This document shows, piece after piece, positions 53,362-63,089 of a stretch of DNA of 64,000 nt. The notes under the pieces are model-generated. The model was not told the DNA's origin, searched no databases, and saw only the letters and a program-made list of their open reading frames with translations. The translations under genes were made by a program, and so were the position numbers. The stretch's first letter is position 1. Every line of letters starts with the position of its first letter. The stretch is from positions 31,760 to 95,759 of the forward strand of contig JBILML010000006.1 of the NCBI GenBank assembly GCA_044375555.1, in the 5' to 3' direction. This DNA comes from UBA967 sp044375555 (GTDB lineage Bacteria; Verrucomicrobiota; Verrucomicrobiia; Chthoniobacterales; Terrimicrobiaceae).

Positions 53362-54234
53362 TCAGGGTGTCGGGCTCGCTCGGCGGAATGCGGCGGGCCC
53401 CATGCCGGTCACAGCGTTGAAGGCGCGCGTGAAGTGGTAGCGGTTGGCAAAGCCGGTTGCCTCCGCGATCTCATCCACCGATTGGTTTCCGAAGCGCAGC
53501 AGGCGGCAGGCCTCGCGGATCCTGAGGCGCCGCAGGTAAGTCACGGGCGTCTCACCGGTTTCACTTAGAAACCAACGCAAAAAGGAACGGCGGGACATGG
53601 CGGCATGGGCCGCCATTTCATCCAACGAGGGCGGCATGCGAATCCCGCTTTCCATCCACGCATGAATCCGTCTCAACTTTTCCGAGCGGGCAGTAGGAAG
53701 GGACGCCTCCATTTTTCCGAACTCTTGCATTAGCGCCCCGGCACAGGCGTGGCGAAGCCTGTGGGGAGGGGATTTTTTATCTGTCAGTTCATACAAAGAG
53801 TGCCAGAGCGCCTGCTCGGATGCGTTCAGTTTTCCAGACCAGACGGGTGGCGGATCCCCCGCAAGCGGATAGGAAAAGTGAACCCAGAAATGACGGGTGG
53901 GCTCCTGGCATTTGCAATCGAAGAGGGTGTCCTCGGGGACGATCACCACATGCGATGGACCGAGCGGAATCCATTTTTCCGCGACGCGCACCGCAGCGCC
54001 CTTGTCGGGATTGTAGTAGGCCCTCCAGAATGGACTGCGCACGCCATGGTGAATCCAGTGCCTGTCCATCACCTTGGCCCCGCATTCATGAATCTTCAGA
54101 GCAGGGACCTCGACACTGCCCAGCAAAACACCGGAACCGGTATGGGGATCAAAATAAGGGCCATCCTTTGCGGATGCCATCGATGTTCCGCGAGGCATAA
54201 TCGAAGAATAGGGAACGCCGAAGGCGATCGTCAA
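53362..54234 (-). CDS. AraC-family transcriptional regulator
   Basis: 290 residues with an N-terminal cupin-like sensor half (GPSHVVIVPEDTLFDCKCQ) and a C-terminal AraC domain (PSLDEMAAHAAMSRRSFLRWFLSETG and QSVDEIAEATGFANRYHFTRAFN). It does not closely resemble the regulator at 50850 outside the DNA-binding domain. It lies between the SGNH hydrolase unit and the fucosidase-rhaM unit, all on the minus strand, so it probably controls one or both. Alternative ATGs at 54195 and 54180 would shorten the sensor domain. Confidence 0.9.
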   Translation of the reverse strand: MTIAFGVPYSSIMPRGTSMASAKDGPYFDPHTGSGVLLGSVEVPALKIHECGAKVMDRHWIHHGVRSPFWRAYYNPDKGAAVRVAEKWIPLGPSHVVIVPEDTLFDCKCQEPTRHFWVHFSYPLAGDPPPVWSGKLNASEQALWHSLYELTDKKSPPHRLRHACAGALMQEFGKMEASLPTARSEKLRRIHAWMESGIRMPPSLDEMAAHAAMSRRSFLRWFLSETGETPVTYLRRLRIREACRLLRFGNQSVDEIAEATGFANRYHFTRAFNAVTGMGPAAFRRASPTP

Positions 54235-54351
54235 ATCCCGGCGCCTCGGTCGGTAAGATGAATGGCGCCGCGCTACCGCTTACGCATCAACAGAGGGAAC
54301 AACCATGCATGAGACTCGGGACTTCACAAGCAGGCAGAAGACTCAGAATTT

Positions 54352-55674
54352 TCAAGCTCGGCTCGTCTCGATCGAGTAGAAGTATTCTGCGGGTTGGTTG
54401 ATGCGGTAGATCTCATCTTCAATCGCCTGCATTCGCGCGCGCATGGACTGCTCGTTATCAATCTCCTTCAAGTAGGTCCGGGCGAGCAGCATGTAGTATT
54501 CCGTGCGCTCCGGGGGATCGTCCTTCTGTGAAAGCATTTTCGCAACGAAGGCATCCAGCCCTGCTTTCACGGCTTCCCTGTCCTTCAGATTCACGCCGAC
54601 GAGATCTTTCATTTCAACCCGGCGAAGCATCCGGATCGTGTTGCCGAGCGAGTGGTGCTCCGCGCAAAGTTTGCCGATCTTCCGCGCGAGGACATTCTGC
54701 GGTGTGGCGAGCTTTTCGGCCAGGTTCACCCCTTTCTCGAAGGCGCTGTGGGAGTAGGTTCCGAATTCGCTGCCGTTGATTTTAAGCGTGTGGTTGCCCG
54801 CAGGCAGATTGTGGATCCGCAGCAATTGTTGGTTGAGTCGCTCGATGAAGGGAACGAGATTTAAGACCTCCTTGGCGTCTTCGATGAGCGGAAAAGGCAG
54901 AGCCATTTCCTTGCTTGAAAATGTAAGCCCGGCCGGTGTCGTCACAAGATCGGTGACCTCTGCGTTCTTTTGTTCCAAAACCACATTGGGCTTCGCATCC
55001 ATTGAGATCCGCCAGACATCCTGCTCGGCGTTTGTTTGATCCAAGAACAGATAGGCCATCACCAGATGCCCGATCGGCCCGGGATGAACGCGGTCCTTGC
55101 CGACCAAGGTGAAAGAGGCATCCTCTTGCTGGCGCGTCCGGTTGATCTCATTCATCGGATGCCAGAAATCGACAACCGGGATATTCCGGGCTTCTCCGAA
55201 TTCCAAGACAAAGTCCCTGCACTTGCCCAAGGCCGCATTCGCACCGCGCATGCTTTCGTCCCTTGATTCCACATGCTCGTCGTAGATGGTCGGGGTGATG
55301 AGAATCTGTCTCACACCCTTTTCGGTGAGTGCGTCGGATATTCTTTCGATGTTTTGTTTGAATGCATCGATCGCATTCCGTTTCCGGCTTTCGGCATCAT
55401 CGGGAGGCTTGATCAACGAGTAGAGACCGAGACCCACATCATTCATCCCCGCGCTCAACGTCACGACCGTGGCGTTGTTTGAAAACACATCCTGATTCAA
55501 GCGCCCGAGCATCCCGGATGACGAGTCGCCGGAGATGCCGCAGTTCACGAATCGGAGGCGCATCAGCGGGTGCCTCGTCGCATGATAAAGGAAAATATGG
55601 GAATGGTAAGTTCCGCTGTGCGTGATGCTGTCGCCAATCAGGCAGATGGTATCGTCGTTTTGAAAAGGCGTCAT
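54352..55674 (-). CDS. SGNH/GDSL-family hydrolase, complete copy
   Basis: 440 residues. The SGNH blocks are intact: CLIGDSITHSG (Ser nucleophile), NCGISGDSSSG, SAGMNDVGLG (Asn) and DRVHPGPIGH (Asp/His). The family includes carbohydrate O-acetylesterases, which fits the surrounding glycan-degrading genes. A second half of about 220 residues (from PAGLTFSSKEM) is alpha/beta and helical with no assigned domain. No signal peptide. It is over 90% identical by eye to the copy at the right window edge (63090-64000). Upstream lies the 168-bp DUF2264 fragment. Confidence 0.88.
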   Translation of the reverse strand: MTPFQNDDTICLIGDSITHSGTYHSHIFLYHATRHPLMRLRFVNCGISGDSSSGMLGRLNQDVFSNNATVVTLSAGMNDVGLGLYSLIKPPDDAESRKRNAIDAFKQNIERISDALTEKGVRQILITPTIYDEHVESRDESMRGANAALGKCRDFVLEFGEARNIPVVDFWHPMNEINRTRQQEDASFTLVGKDRVHPGPIGHLVMAYLFLDQTNAEQDVWRISMDAKPNVVLEQKNAEVTDLVTTPAGLTFSSKEMALPFPLIEDAKEVLNLVPFIERLNQQLLRIHNLPAGNHTLKINGSEFGTYSHSAFEKGVNLAEKLATPQNVLARKIGKLCAEHHSLGNTIRMLRRVEMKDLVGVNLKDREAVKAGLDAFVAKMLSQKDDPPERTEYYMLLARTYLKEIDNEQSMRARMQAIEDEIYRINQPAEYFYSIETSRA

Positions 55675-55701
55675 TTTGAAGAATGTCTTTATGGAAAATT
55701 G

Positions 55702-55869
55702 TCAAAAAGGACATCCGTTTTCCAAAGCCGGATGCCTTGACCAGGAAAATGGAATTCGGCTACTGCGCTGCAAGTCATCAACTGCGATGAGGCTGCCGCT
55801 TTCCCTGATGATCCGTGGAGGCGAATCCCATGCATATTTGCCGCAAGAGGATGTTGGGTCGGGCAACCA
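55702..55869 (-). pseudogene. 3' fragment of a second DUF2264 gene
   Basis: Translates, in the same frame as and directly after the GH43-like stop codon, to a C-terminal end ending RIPFSWSRHPALENGCPF and a stop. It matches the end of the intact DUF2264 protein (59612-61459) over about 55 residues, including YAWDSPPRIIRE. The rest of that gene is missing. The junction falls within a base or two of the GH43-like TGA, so a recombination joined the two genes here. Confidence 0.85.
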
Positions 55870-56895
55870 TCATGTTTCCACCTTCAGAAGAAAGTCTCCG
55901 GGGCGCGGGTTGGTTCCTTGTGGTTTCAGCGACATGGCGGCGATGATGGAGTCATGCCGGTCGGCACGCGGTTTCACGGCGCAGAAGAAGATCTCCGGCC
56001 CGTCCTCCGTGCCATAAAGGAACGGCCGTTCCAGCCGGTGCACCTCCTCGCGCCGGCCATCCTCATGGATGAGGGCCTTCTCCTGGAACATCGGATCTTC
56101 CGCCACCGCCCAGTGAAGTCCGTCCTCCGACTCGAAGCGCACGATCGCCTTGTGTGAAGGCGAATAGTAGGTGCCCTGGTCTTTGAGGAGGGCGTGGTAG
56201 CGTCCGTCCTGACACCAGACGAAGGGGTCTTCTCCGGGGAAGGCGGCATCCTCGCTGGCGAAGATCGGTTCGGGGTGTTTCACGAAGGGACCCTCGGGAC
56301 GGTCGGCAAAAGCGACGCCATGCAGCACAGGGCCATATTTCGGGAGCGGCAATCTGTCGCCGACCCCTTTGTAGAGAAGGATATACCGACCGTCCGGTGC
56401 CTGCGCGCACACGGCGTTGTTCGTGCACATGGCATCCCAAGCACCGGGCGTCACATCGAGTAACGGCTTGTCGAACCGGGTCCATGGTCCCTCCGGCCGG
56501 TCCGCAATGGCCACCCCCACGCGCTGGTTGTTCCGGTGGTCCCACCACCCGCCGTCGCTCTGGTTGCCGTTGTAGTAAAGGTAATACCGGTCTCCGAACC
56601 GGCGGATGCTCGGATTGTGGGTGACATCTCCGTCCCAGTAACCGGGACGCTTCGGCAGCACGACCTCCGCGAAGTGGTAGGGCCCGAAGGGTGTCTCCGC
56701 CGTCGCGCGACAGACCTCGGAATGGGTTACCCATGACTCGAAGCCCCTGGACCACGCCTCGCCCTCCTTCATCGCGTCGATCGGCCAGCGCGAAAAGAAG
56801 AGGTGGTGTCTGCCTTGCGCGTCCGTGACCAGCGACGGGTCCCAGACGCAGTAGCCCTCCATGCTGAAAATGGCGCGGGTGATTTCTGGTTTCAT
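55870..56895 (-). CDS. GH43-like five-bladed beta-propeller protein
   Basis: 341 residues from ATG 56895 (GAGAG a few bases upstream). Repeated blade motifs carry Asp and Glu residues in the order of the GH43/GH32-type clan: GYCVWDPSLVTDAQGRHHLFF, DVTHNPSIRRFGDRYYLYYNG, MCTNNAVCAQAPDGRYILLYKG, GEDPFVWCQDGRYHALLKD and ERPFLYGTEDGPEIFFCA. A glycosidase or phosphorylase acting on the same glycan is likely; the exact family could also be a GH117-like relative. No signal peptide. Its end abuts the DUF2264 fragment, so the last few residues (KVET) may derive from the rearrangement. Confidence 0.75.
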   Translation of the reverse strand: MKPEITRAIFSMEGYCVWDPSLVTDAQGRHHLFFSRWPIDAMKEGEAWSRGFESWVTHSEVCRATAETPFGPYHFAEVVLPKRPGYWDGDVTHNPSIRRFGDRYYLYYNGNQSDGGWWDHRNNQRVGVAIADRPEGPWTRFDKPLLDVTPGAWDAMCTNNAVCAQAPDGRYILLYKGVGDRLPLPKYGPVLHGVAFADRPEGPFVKHPEPIFASEDAAFPGEDPFVWCQDGRYHALLKDQGTYYSPSHKAIVRFESEDGLHWAVAEDPMFQEKALIHEDGRREEVHRLERPFLYGTEDGPEIFFCAVKPRADRHDSIIAAMSLKPQGTNPRPGDFLLKVET

Positions 56896-57033
56896 CGTCT
56901 CTCGGGCATATTGTCTCATGCTTACAGGGTGTTTGTCAGGGCCAGTGCCGAGAGAAGGAGGACTGCGGGGAGTCGATGCATGGTTTTGCGGCAAGGTTGG
57001 CTTCGGGATCCGAATCCCCAGCCTGATTCTCAA

Positions 57034-59484
57034 TCAGTTCTTTGGTTCGAGGAGCACCTTCGTTTCCAGGCTTCCAGATTTCGCATCACTGCGGAAACGA
57101 ATGGTCGAGAGATCCCTCATGCCGAGCTTGCGGCTTGGGGTGATTTCCACAGTGGTTCCGGTTGGCGGGGTGATGACCGCCCGACCGCGTGCGCCGGTGA
57201 TGATGATTTGGCCGTTTTCGTTTTTGACCGGCAGCGGTGTGTGCCAGAGGAATTCAACGCCGTCGCCTTTGGTCAGCTCATAATCATCCTTGATGGTGAT
57301 TTCACCCGCTGAAGGTGAAGTGAAACTGCGTTTCCATGATTTGTAGAAATCTGGCCAGAGGACTCCGGCATTGATCGTCGCGCTGAAGGCTGTGTCATCG
57401 CCGGTGGCTTCGGGGATCACCGCGACGGATGCAGGGTTTTTAGCTGCCGGGCGGCTGCCAGATTTCACCACCGGAACGAGCATGTTGTGGTTCTGCGCAT
57501 GTTTCATCGTCTGCGCCATGGCGTCGGAATAGGTCATTCCACCTGGATCGGTCGCGAAGGTTTCGCCGGCAAACTCGAGCACAAAGCTACCGCGATCCTC
57601 GTGGTTGTGTCCGGCTTTCGCAGGTCCGCCGATGACGAGTAGTTTGGTCAAAAGTTCGCCGCTCTTGCGGGTCGATGCGACAATGCCGTTGTCGGGGAGA
57701 AAAACAAAGGGCTCGAAGGCATTTGGATCGACACCAGTCAGATCAGGGGCAGGCAAGGCCCAGAGTTTCATGCCTTGCCGTTGCGCCGGAGTCATGGCTG
57801 CCAGGATGCGCGCGGAAGCCCCGCCAGGGCGAATTTTGGTCATCACGCTAAGAACGGATGCACTCACCGGAGCGAACGGGCCACTCTGCGCGTCACTCAC
57901 GAGAATAAGTTGGGTGGGTCGTTCCGTGCTGCGGAGCGCCTCGATGTAATCGTCGGTCTTGGCGAGCAAAGGCGGGAGCAGTTCGGCAAAAGGCTTGTTG
58001 CGGGCATTGGCATAGATCGCCAGCGCAGGCAGCGCGTTGTCGAGGGTGTAGGCCAGATATCCGCTTCCCTCGGGGAATCCGCCATCGGGAAGAAAGTTGT
58101 GCGCGAGGCTTTCATTCAACTCGGCGAAGGCGAGATCGGTGTAGGGTTTCAAATGTCCCCACCCGCTTTGCTTCTCCAGCAATGAATAGACGGCGAGACG
58201 GCCGACGGAGAAGACCGGGAGCTGATTGCAGGTGAAAATGTAGGGATGTTTCCAGACTTCGAAGTTGATGTTGCCAAGGCCGTCTTCGGCGAGGCGGCGG
58301 AGAATGAGTTCGCGCGCGGCGGGTGTCATGAAGGAACCGGCCAGATCGAATGCCACGGCCAATGCTTCGCAAACCTGCGCCTGCGAGAAGCAGCGTTGAG
58401 TGACTGCGCTGTCGGGATACTCCGTGATGAAATCAATATCCCAGTGCGGAATGAGCGCGATCTGCACGGCTGCCTTGGCAACCTCGCGAAGTGCCTCTTG
58501 ATCCCCCGCGAGCGAAGCTTTTTGCGCGGCATCGATCAGCCCGATGCTTCCCTTGGATCCACCGTCTTTGGTGAAGGCGAAGGTCTGTGACACCCGATTC
58601 ACGTTCTTGGTTCGGCGGCCCCAGAGATTTTGGTTGGCGGCTCCCGTAAGGTGCGGCTCTAAGGTGACGCGAGACTCAAGCTGTAGCGGCTTCGTTCTGG
58701 AAGCGACCGCCTCTTTTTTCGCCTGTTCGTAGCCCTCCTTCAAACTCAGCAAATGATAAAGCGGCGCGGCATTGGAAGGCTCGGGAGTTTGCCTGATGAA
58801 AAGATCCATCGGCTGTTCGGTGAAGTTTTTCCAGCGAGTCGCTTCGATCTCCGCCAACTGCGGGTCTCGCAGGCCGAGCCAGACCAGATTGCCCTCCACC
58901 GAACCGGGAGCGGCGGCACCTATAGCAATGCCGACCTTGTTAAGAAATTTTGCCCCTGGCAGCGGCAGCACGAACTGGTCGGTGTGCCCGACCTCGCACA
59001 CAAAGTCCTTGGTCAATGGACCTGCATCGGTTTCGGCCTTCAGCGTCACTTTTGATCCTTTGGGAAATCCGGCGCTCAGCACGAGTTGCGAATAGGGTTC
59101 CAAGACCACACCACTCCCGGCATAGATGCGCTCCACCGCTGGCCCCTCGCCGGCGGCTGCCGCATTCCACTTCAAAGTGACCATTCTCGAGCCCTGTTTG
59201 GCTTCAGCGTTCGTTTGACCGCCCGTAAATTTCCACTTCAGCCAGGCACCGAGACTCTGATCCCAAAGTTCAATAATCGCATCGCCGCCGGAAACAGGAA
59301 CGATGCGGGTATCCGTGGGGCCGGACGGTGTGGGGGATGGCGTTGGTGTCGCGGAGGCGATTGGCGTTGATGATGGTTCCGTGCTTGGGATCGGAGGAGT
59401 GGTTGCTTTTTTGCAACCTGCACCAAAAAGCGCGAGAGCCATTGCGGCGACAAGCGTGGAGTGTTTCAACGATGGTTTTTTCAT
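57034..59484 (-). CDS. Heparinase II/III-type polysaccharide lyase lipoprotein
   Basis: 816 residues and the only clearly exported enzyme of the locus: a lipoprotein signal with lipobox FGAGC (Cys24) and a Thr/Pro/Ser-rich linker (residues 27-58). A beta domain follows, then an alpha/alpha toroid with the catalytic-region GGFPEGSGYLAYTLDN (468-483), and a C-terminal beta-sandwich with the heparinase II/III signature AGHNHEDRGSFVLEFAGETF (624-643, His/Asp). Lyases of this fold cleave uronate-containing chains by beta-elimination. It would act outside the cytoplasm before uptake. Order on the minus strand: DUF1961, DUF2264, this lyase, GH43-like. Confidence 0.8.
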   Translation of the reverse strand: MKKPSLKHSTLVAAMALALFGAGCKKATTPPIPSTEPSSTPIASATPTPSPTPSGPTDTRIVPVSGGDAIIELWDQSLGAWLKWKFTGGQTNAEAKQGSRMVTLKWNAAAAGEGPAVERIYAGSGVVLEPYSQLVLSAGFPKGSKVTLKAETDAGPLTKDFVCEVGHTDQFVLPLPGAKFLNKVGIAIGAAAPGSVEGNLVWLGLRDPQLAEIEATRWKNFTEQPMDLFIRQTPEPSNAAPLYHLLSLKEGYEQAKKEAVASRTKPLQLESRVTLEPHLTGAANQNLWGRRTKNVNRVSQTFAFTKDGGSKGSIGLIDAAQKASLAGDQEALREVAKAAVQIALIPHWDIDFITEYPDSAVTQRCFSQAQVCEALAVAFDLAGSFMTPAARELILRRLAEDGLGNINFEVWKHPYIFTCNQLPVFSVGRLAVYSLLEKQSGWGHLKPYTDLAFAELNESLAHNFLPDGGFPEGSGYLAYTLDNALPALAIYANARNKPFAELLPPLLAKTDDYIEALRSTERPTQLILVSDAQSGPFAPVSASVLSVMTKIRPGGASARILAAMTPAQRQGMKLWALPAPDLTGVDPNAFEPFVFLPDNGIVASTRKSGELLTKLLVIGGPAKAGHNHEDRGSFVLEFAGETFATDPGGMTYSDAMAQTMKHAQNHNMLVPVVKSGSRPAAKNPASVAVIPEATGDDTAFSATINAGVLWPDFYKSWKRSFTSPSAGEITIKDDYELTKGDGVEFLWHTPLPVKNENGQIIITGARGRAVITPPTGTTVEITPSRKLGMRDLSTIRFRSDAKSGSLETKVLLEPKN

Positions 59485-59611
59485 TTGGAGTGATGGGGGA
59501 TAGTTTTATAGCCACAAGTTTTTGCGAGCTGATTTTTATCGCACTTCATGGTGGGAGATATCTCTTGAGAAATTATCAGGCCTGATCCGGATTTTCATAT
59601 GATGCAGTGGC

Positions 59612-61459
59612 TTACAAAGGACACCCGTTTTCCAAGGCCGGATGCCTTGACCAGGAAAATGGAATTCGCATGTTTCGTTGCGAGGTATCAACCGCGATGA
59701 GGCTGTCGCCTTCCCGGATGATTCTTGGAGGCGAATCCCATGCATAGTCGCCGGAGGACGATGGCGGTTGACCCAGCACGGCGCAGGCCAACCAAGTTTC
59801 ACCGGGTTGAATCGGCCCCACCAGACTGGGAATCAGACTTTGGGGATAGAGCAAATTGGTGTTGGGGGCCGCCACCACGGTCTTGCCCTGACGATCTCCG
59901 TAAAGGTTGACCAGTCCGCTCAGTCCATACCGGTTGCGGACCATGGCCGGATCGCTCGATGGGCTTTCGGGAAACTCACGCTTGATGGCAAAGCCACCTT
60001 CGGATGCGGTCAGCGTCCGTGAGCTGACGATGCGGTGGATGCGCACATGCCAAGGGACCAGAGGGATGAGCCAGGTTTCGATTTCCACATCGTGCCACGG
60101 TTTCCATCGGCTGTAGTGGCAAGCGTCCTCCACGCGGACCTCCTCGCAGTTTCGGCGGGGCCGGTAGTAGTTGTCGTCCTCGGCCAAGGCGAGGCATGAG
60201 TCGAAGGCACCTTGCTCCAGCCCCCACTCCCCTGCCGGAACGCTGAAACCGAACGCTGTGGAGTAGGCAAACTTCGCATACTTGGCGGCTTTGAAAGTTG
60301 GCTCCCATGCGGGAAATTGTCCTCCCGCCAAGGCGAAGACATGTTCGCGGTCGCGTTCCCTGCACAAGACCATGAACGGATGTTTCTGGGTGACCACTTC
60401 GGGGATCGACGGCAGTGGTTCCTCGGCGGCGGTCCAGAAGGGATGGTCGTCGGCAAGCGCGAGTGGGAGAAAAGCCTTCATCGCCCAAGCAGGGCTGCCC
60501 GGAGCGTTGTAAAACTCGGCCATCTTGAGGTTGGGATAGCAGTAACCCACCGTGAGGATTCCCTCCGCATCCAGAATCGGTTGATCCATCCACCAGCGCA
60601 GATGACGGAGCACCAGGCCCTTCATCACGCCCCATGAAACGGCTTCGACACCGGCGTAGGCCATGGCACCCCAGAACGCTACCATGGCGAAGCGGTAGGT
60701 GAGGCTACGACCGAAAGGCAGCGCACTGCCATCCTGCGCAAACCAAGCCAGGAAGTCGGTGGCAAATAAGCGGGCCCGTTCCCGGTAGATTTCCGAGCGC
60801 CGCGGATCCTCATCCTTCATGAGCACCGAATACACCAGACCATAAAAGTGCATGGCGAAGGGGATGTAGTAATCCCGCTGGAGCGTCGGGCCGTCGGAAT
60901 ACCAACCATCGGTGAGGGTGGAATTTTCAATTTTATCGAGCGCCGCTTCCATGACCTCGCGGCTGTAATGAGCCCCGACCTTCCGCAGGCCGAGATTCAC
61001 GAATACTTGGAAGAAGAGCCAGTTGTTGGCAGGCAGGTCGCACTGGTTGATTTGGTTCAACCAGTTCACCAGGTTATCGCGTTGCCCTTGGTTCAGCGGC
61101 TCCCACACTTGTTCGGGCACCATCGCCAGACCGAGACCCAGAAGGGTCATCTCGACCATGATCTGATCGCCGGAGGGAACCGGCCCCCAGTATTCTGCGT
61201 GCCCGGGGTCGGTGCCGTGGATGATTCCCTCCCGGTATCGCGGCCACAGGTCGGTCTTGCCGCCGCCGACGGTCAGGGGAATGAGGCCAAACAAGGGGCG
61301 CAGCAGAGCCTCGATGCTCATGCCAACCGGGCTGTAGTGGGCGGCGGTGTGACCCAACTGCATGCTAGCGCAGCCCGGCGTAAAGTGCGACTTGAGCGGC
61401 TCGGTCAGTCGGATGGCGAGGGCCTGCAGATCATGTTTACTCTCGAGTGGCGACTTCAT
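59612..61459 (-). CDS. DUF2264 protein, probable glycoside hydrolase
   Basis: 615 residues of the DUF2264 family, an alpha/alpha-barrel followed by a beta-sandwich; I recall the family being assigned beta-glucuronidase-type activity (GH154), which should be checked. Typical parts are GHTAAHYSPVGMSIEALLRPLFGL, ANNWLFFQVFVNLGLRKVG, DGWYSDGPTLQRDYYIPFAMHFYGL and FGRSLTYRFAMVAFWGAMAYAG. There is no signal peptide. It is 15 bp downstream of the DUF1961 gene and probably co-transcribed with it and with the lyase gene 127 bp further on. A truncated relative of its 3' end is found at 55702-55869. Confidence 0.85.
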   Translation of the reverse strand: MKSPLESKHDLQALAIRLTEPLKSHFTPGCASMQLGHTAAHYSPVGMSIEALLRPLFGLIPLTVGGGKTDLWPRYREGIIHGTDPGHAEYWGPVPSGDQIMVEMTLLGLGLAMVPEQVWEPLNQGQRDNLVNWLNQINQCDLPANNWLFFQVFVNLGLRKVGAHYSREVMEAALDKIENSTLTDGWYSDGPTLQRDYYIPFAMHFYGLVYSVLMKDEDPRRSEIYRERARLFATDFLAWFAQDGSALPFGRSLTYRFAMVAFWGAMAYAGVEAVSWGVMKGLVLRHLRWWMDQPILDAEGILTVGYCYPNLKMAEFYNAPGSPAWAMKAFLPLALADDHPFWTAAEEPLPSIPEVVTQKHPFMVLCRERDREHVFALAGGQFPAWEPTFKAAKYAKFAYSTAFGFSVPAGEWGLEQGAFDSCLALAEDDNYYRPRRNCEEVRVEDACHYSRWKPWHDVEIETWLIPLVPWHVRIHRIVSSRTLTASEGGFAIKREFPESPSSDPAMVRNRYGLSGLVNLYGDRQGKTVVAAPNTNLLYPQSLIPSLVGPIQPGETWLACAVLGQPPSSSGDYAWDSPPRIIREGDSLIAVDTSQRNMRIPFSWSRHPALENGCPL

Positions 61460-61474
61460 GCATTTTGATCAGTC

Positions 61475-62980
61475 TCAAAATGCATCGGGCTTCGTCCAGA
61501 CTTTCAAATTTCTAAAGACGATGTCGGAGTCCCACATGCAGCGGATGGCCAGGGTGCCGCTGCGCATGACCGGGCCAAAACCGGAAAAGGGATCGTCCAC
61601 CACATCGAGCACCTGCACGCCATCAATCGCTCCGTGCAGGCGATTGCCCTCGTGGACGAATTGCAGGCGATGCCACTCGCCCACGGCCAGACTTTTGGGA
61701 GCGTCCTGATAGCCAATCGGGTGCAGGTAGGGATTCTTGACCAGCACATGCGAGGCGGTGTCGTTGCGGCAGTCCTCCATCTGCCGGTAATACTCCCAGT
61801 GATAGTTGCGGATGTTTTCCCAGCAGACCGAGCGCATCGCCCCGGAAACCCGGCGCGGATGAGTCTTGAGAAAATCCTCGCCGTGCAATCCAGCGGCGCG
61901 CGTCATCAGCAGGCTCAGCCCGTGCTTCTGCATGGATTTGAATTCATACTCCACCGCGAAGTCGCCGGTGAAATAATCCTCCAGCCAGAGGTAAACCTGC
62001 GTCGGATCCCAAACCTCCTCGCTGGTCCAGTTCTCCGGTTGTTTGAGCTGACTCTTGTGAATCGCGGAGGTGCGGACGCGGATGCCTTCCGGTGTGAGCG
62101 ATGGGGCCTCTGTCATGCCTTGGACATAAAAGCGCGCGAAATCCTCATCGCGGTTGAGCGGGAGCTTCAGCCGCTCGAACCAATCCGCCGATGGCTTCCA
62201 ATCGAAGGCGCTCAGGCTCTTGCCGGTGTGGATGCGTGCGATCGAGGCGTCGATGGCGGCGTTCTCCTTGGGGGCATCGTAGCTTGCCGCAAACTCACCC
62301 GCTTCGAGTGGTCGATCGTAAAATGCCAACTCGCCACAGGCAAACAACGGGTGACCCACGTAAAGGGTGCCGCTGTTTTTTTCGCGCAGCATCGGATGAT
62401 CCAGTGTGGTGGTGGCGGTTTGAACGAGCACACCGTTGAGATACATCCGGTAGTCGTTGGCCGTCTCATCCCAGGAAAGGCCGATCTGCATCCAATGGCC
62501 GCGATGCAGGTTCAGATGCCCCAATCCCACATAGGCTTTCTCCCTTCCGGTTTGGAACATGGATGAGCCGCCCAACTCCTCCACCCCGTCATAGATGCCG
62601 CCGCGATGCCATTTGGCCTGGAGTTGCTGATACCAATGGCGGGAATAATTGAGTGCGAAACGCTGCAGTCGCCAATCTTTGCGCGCCTCGTCATCCACCC
62701 GGTCGCCCAAGAGCGTGTAGATGTAGTGGTGTGGTTCAAACTTTGACATCCACGGGCTGTTCACGCTGGTGGCAAAATCTTCGCGCGGCAGAAACCACCA
62801 GGTCAGCGACCCGCGCGGCTCGTTGAGCTGAGGCGCCGGAATCGCAACACGAGTCTCCAGCGACTCCGTGCGCCAGCCCTTGCGGCCATGATGGGAAACC
62901 GGCGTCACCGGATTGTCGTTCAAGTCCCGCACGGCGGCGGGGTCGTTCCAGAAGCTCTGAGCGGGCATGGGTGTATTCAT
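61475..62980 (-). CDS. DUF1961/YesU-like protein with LamG-type domain
   Basis: 501 residues, two concanavalin-like beta-sandwich domains. The N-terminal one is LamG-like (GSLTWWFLPREDF, HWMQIGLSWDETANDYRMYLNGVLV). The C-terminal 230 residues resemble DUF1961/YesU of the Bacillus rhamnogalacturonan cluster (YLWLEDYFTGDFAVEYEF, NIRNYHWEYYRQMEDCRND, GEWHRLQFVHEGNRLHGAIDG). The family may bind or modify a glycan, activity not settled. No signal peptide. Positioned between the second SGNH hydrolase and DUF2264 on the same strand. Confidence 0.8.
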   Translation of the reverse strand: MNTPMPAQSFWNDPAAVRDLNDNPVTPVSHHGRKGWRTESLETRVAIPAPQLNEPRGSLTWWFLPREDFATSVNSPWMSKFEPHHYIYTLLGDRVDDEARKDWRLQRFALNYSRHWYQQLQAKWHRGGIYDGVEELGGSSMFQTGREKAYVGLGHLNLHRGHWMQIGLSWDETANDYRMYLNGVLVQTATTTLDHPMLREKNSGTLYVGHPLFACGELAFYDRPLEAGEFAASYDAPKENAAIDASIARIHTGKSLSAFDWKPSADWFERLKLPLNRDEDFARFYVQGMTEAPSLTPEGIRVRTSAIHKSQLKQPENWTSEEVWDPTQVYLWLEDYFTGDFAVEYEFKSMQKHGLSLLMTRAAGLHGEDFLKTHPRRVSGAMRSVCWENIRNYHWEYYRQMEDCRNDTASHVLVKNPYLHPIGYQDAPKSLAVGEWHRLQFVHEGNRLHGAIDGVQVLDVVDDPFSGFGPVMRSGTLAIRCMWDSDIVFRNLKVWTKPDAF

Positions 62981-63089
62981 GATGGGATAAACCTTTGCCT
63001 TGGCGAATGGCTTCGTCGAGGGTTTGTTTTCTTAATCAGTTAAGAATTGATACGAAAGAATCTTCATCGCAGGGGCTGCCTCACTTTCT

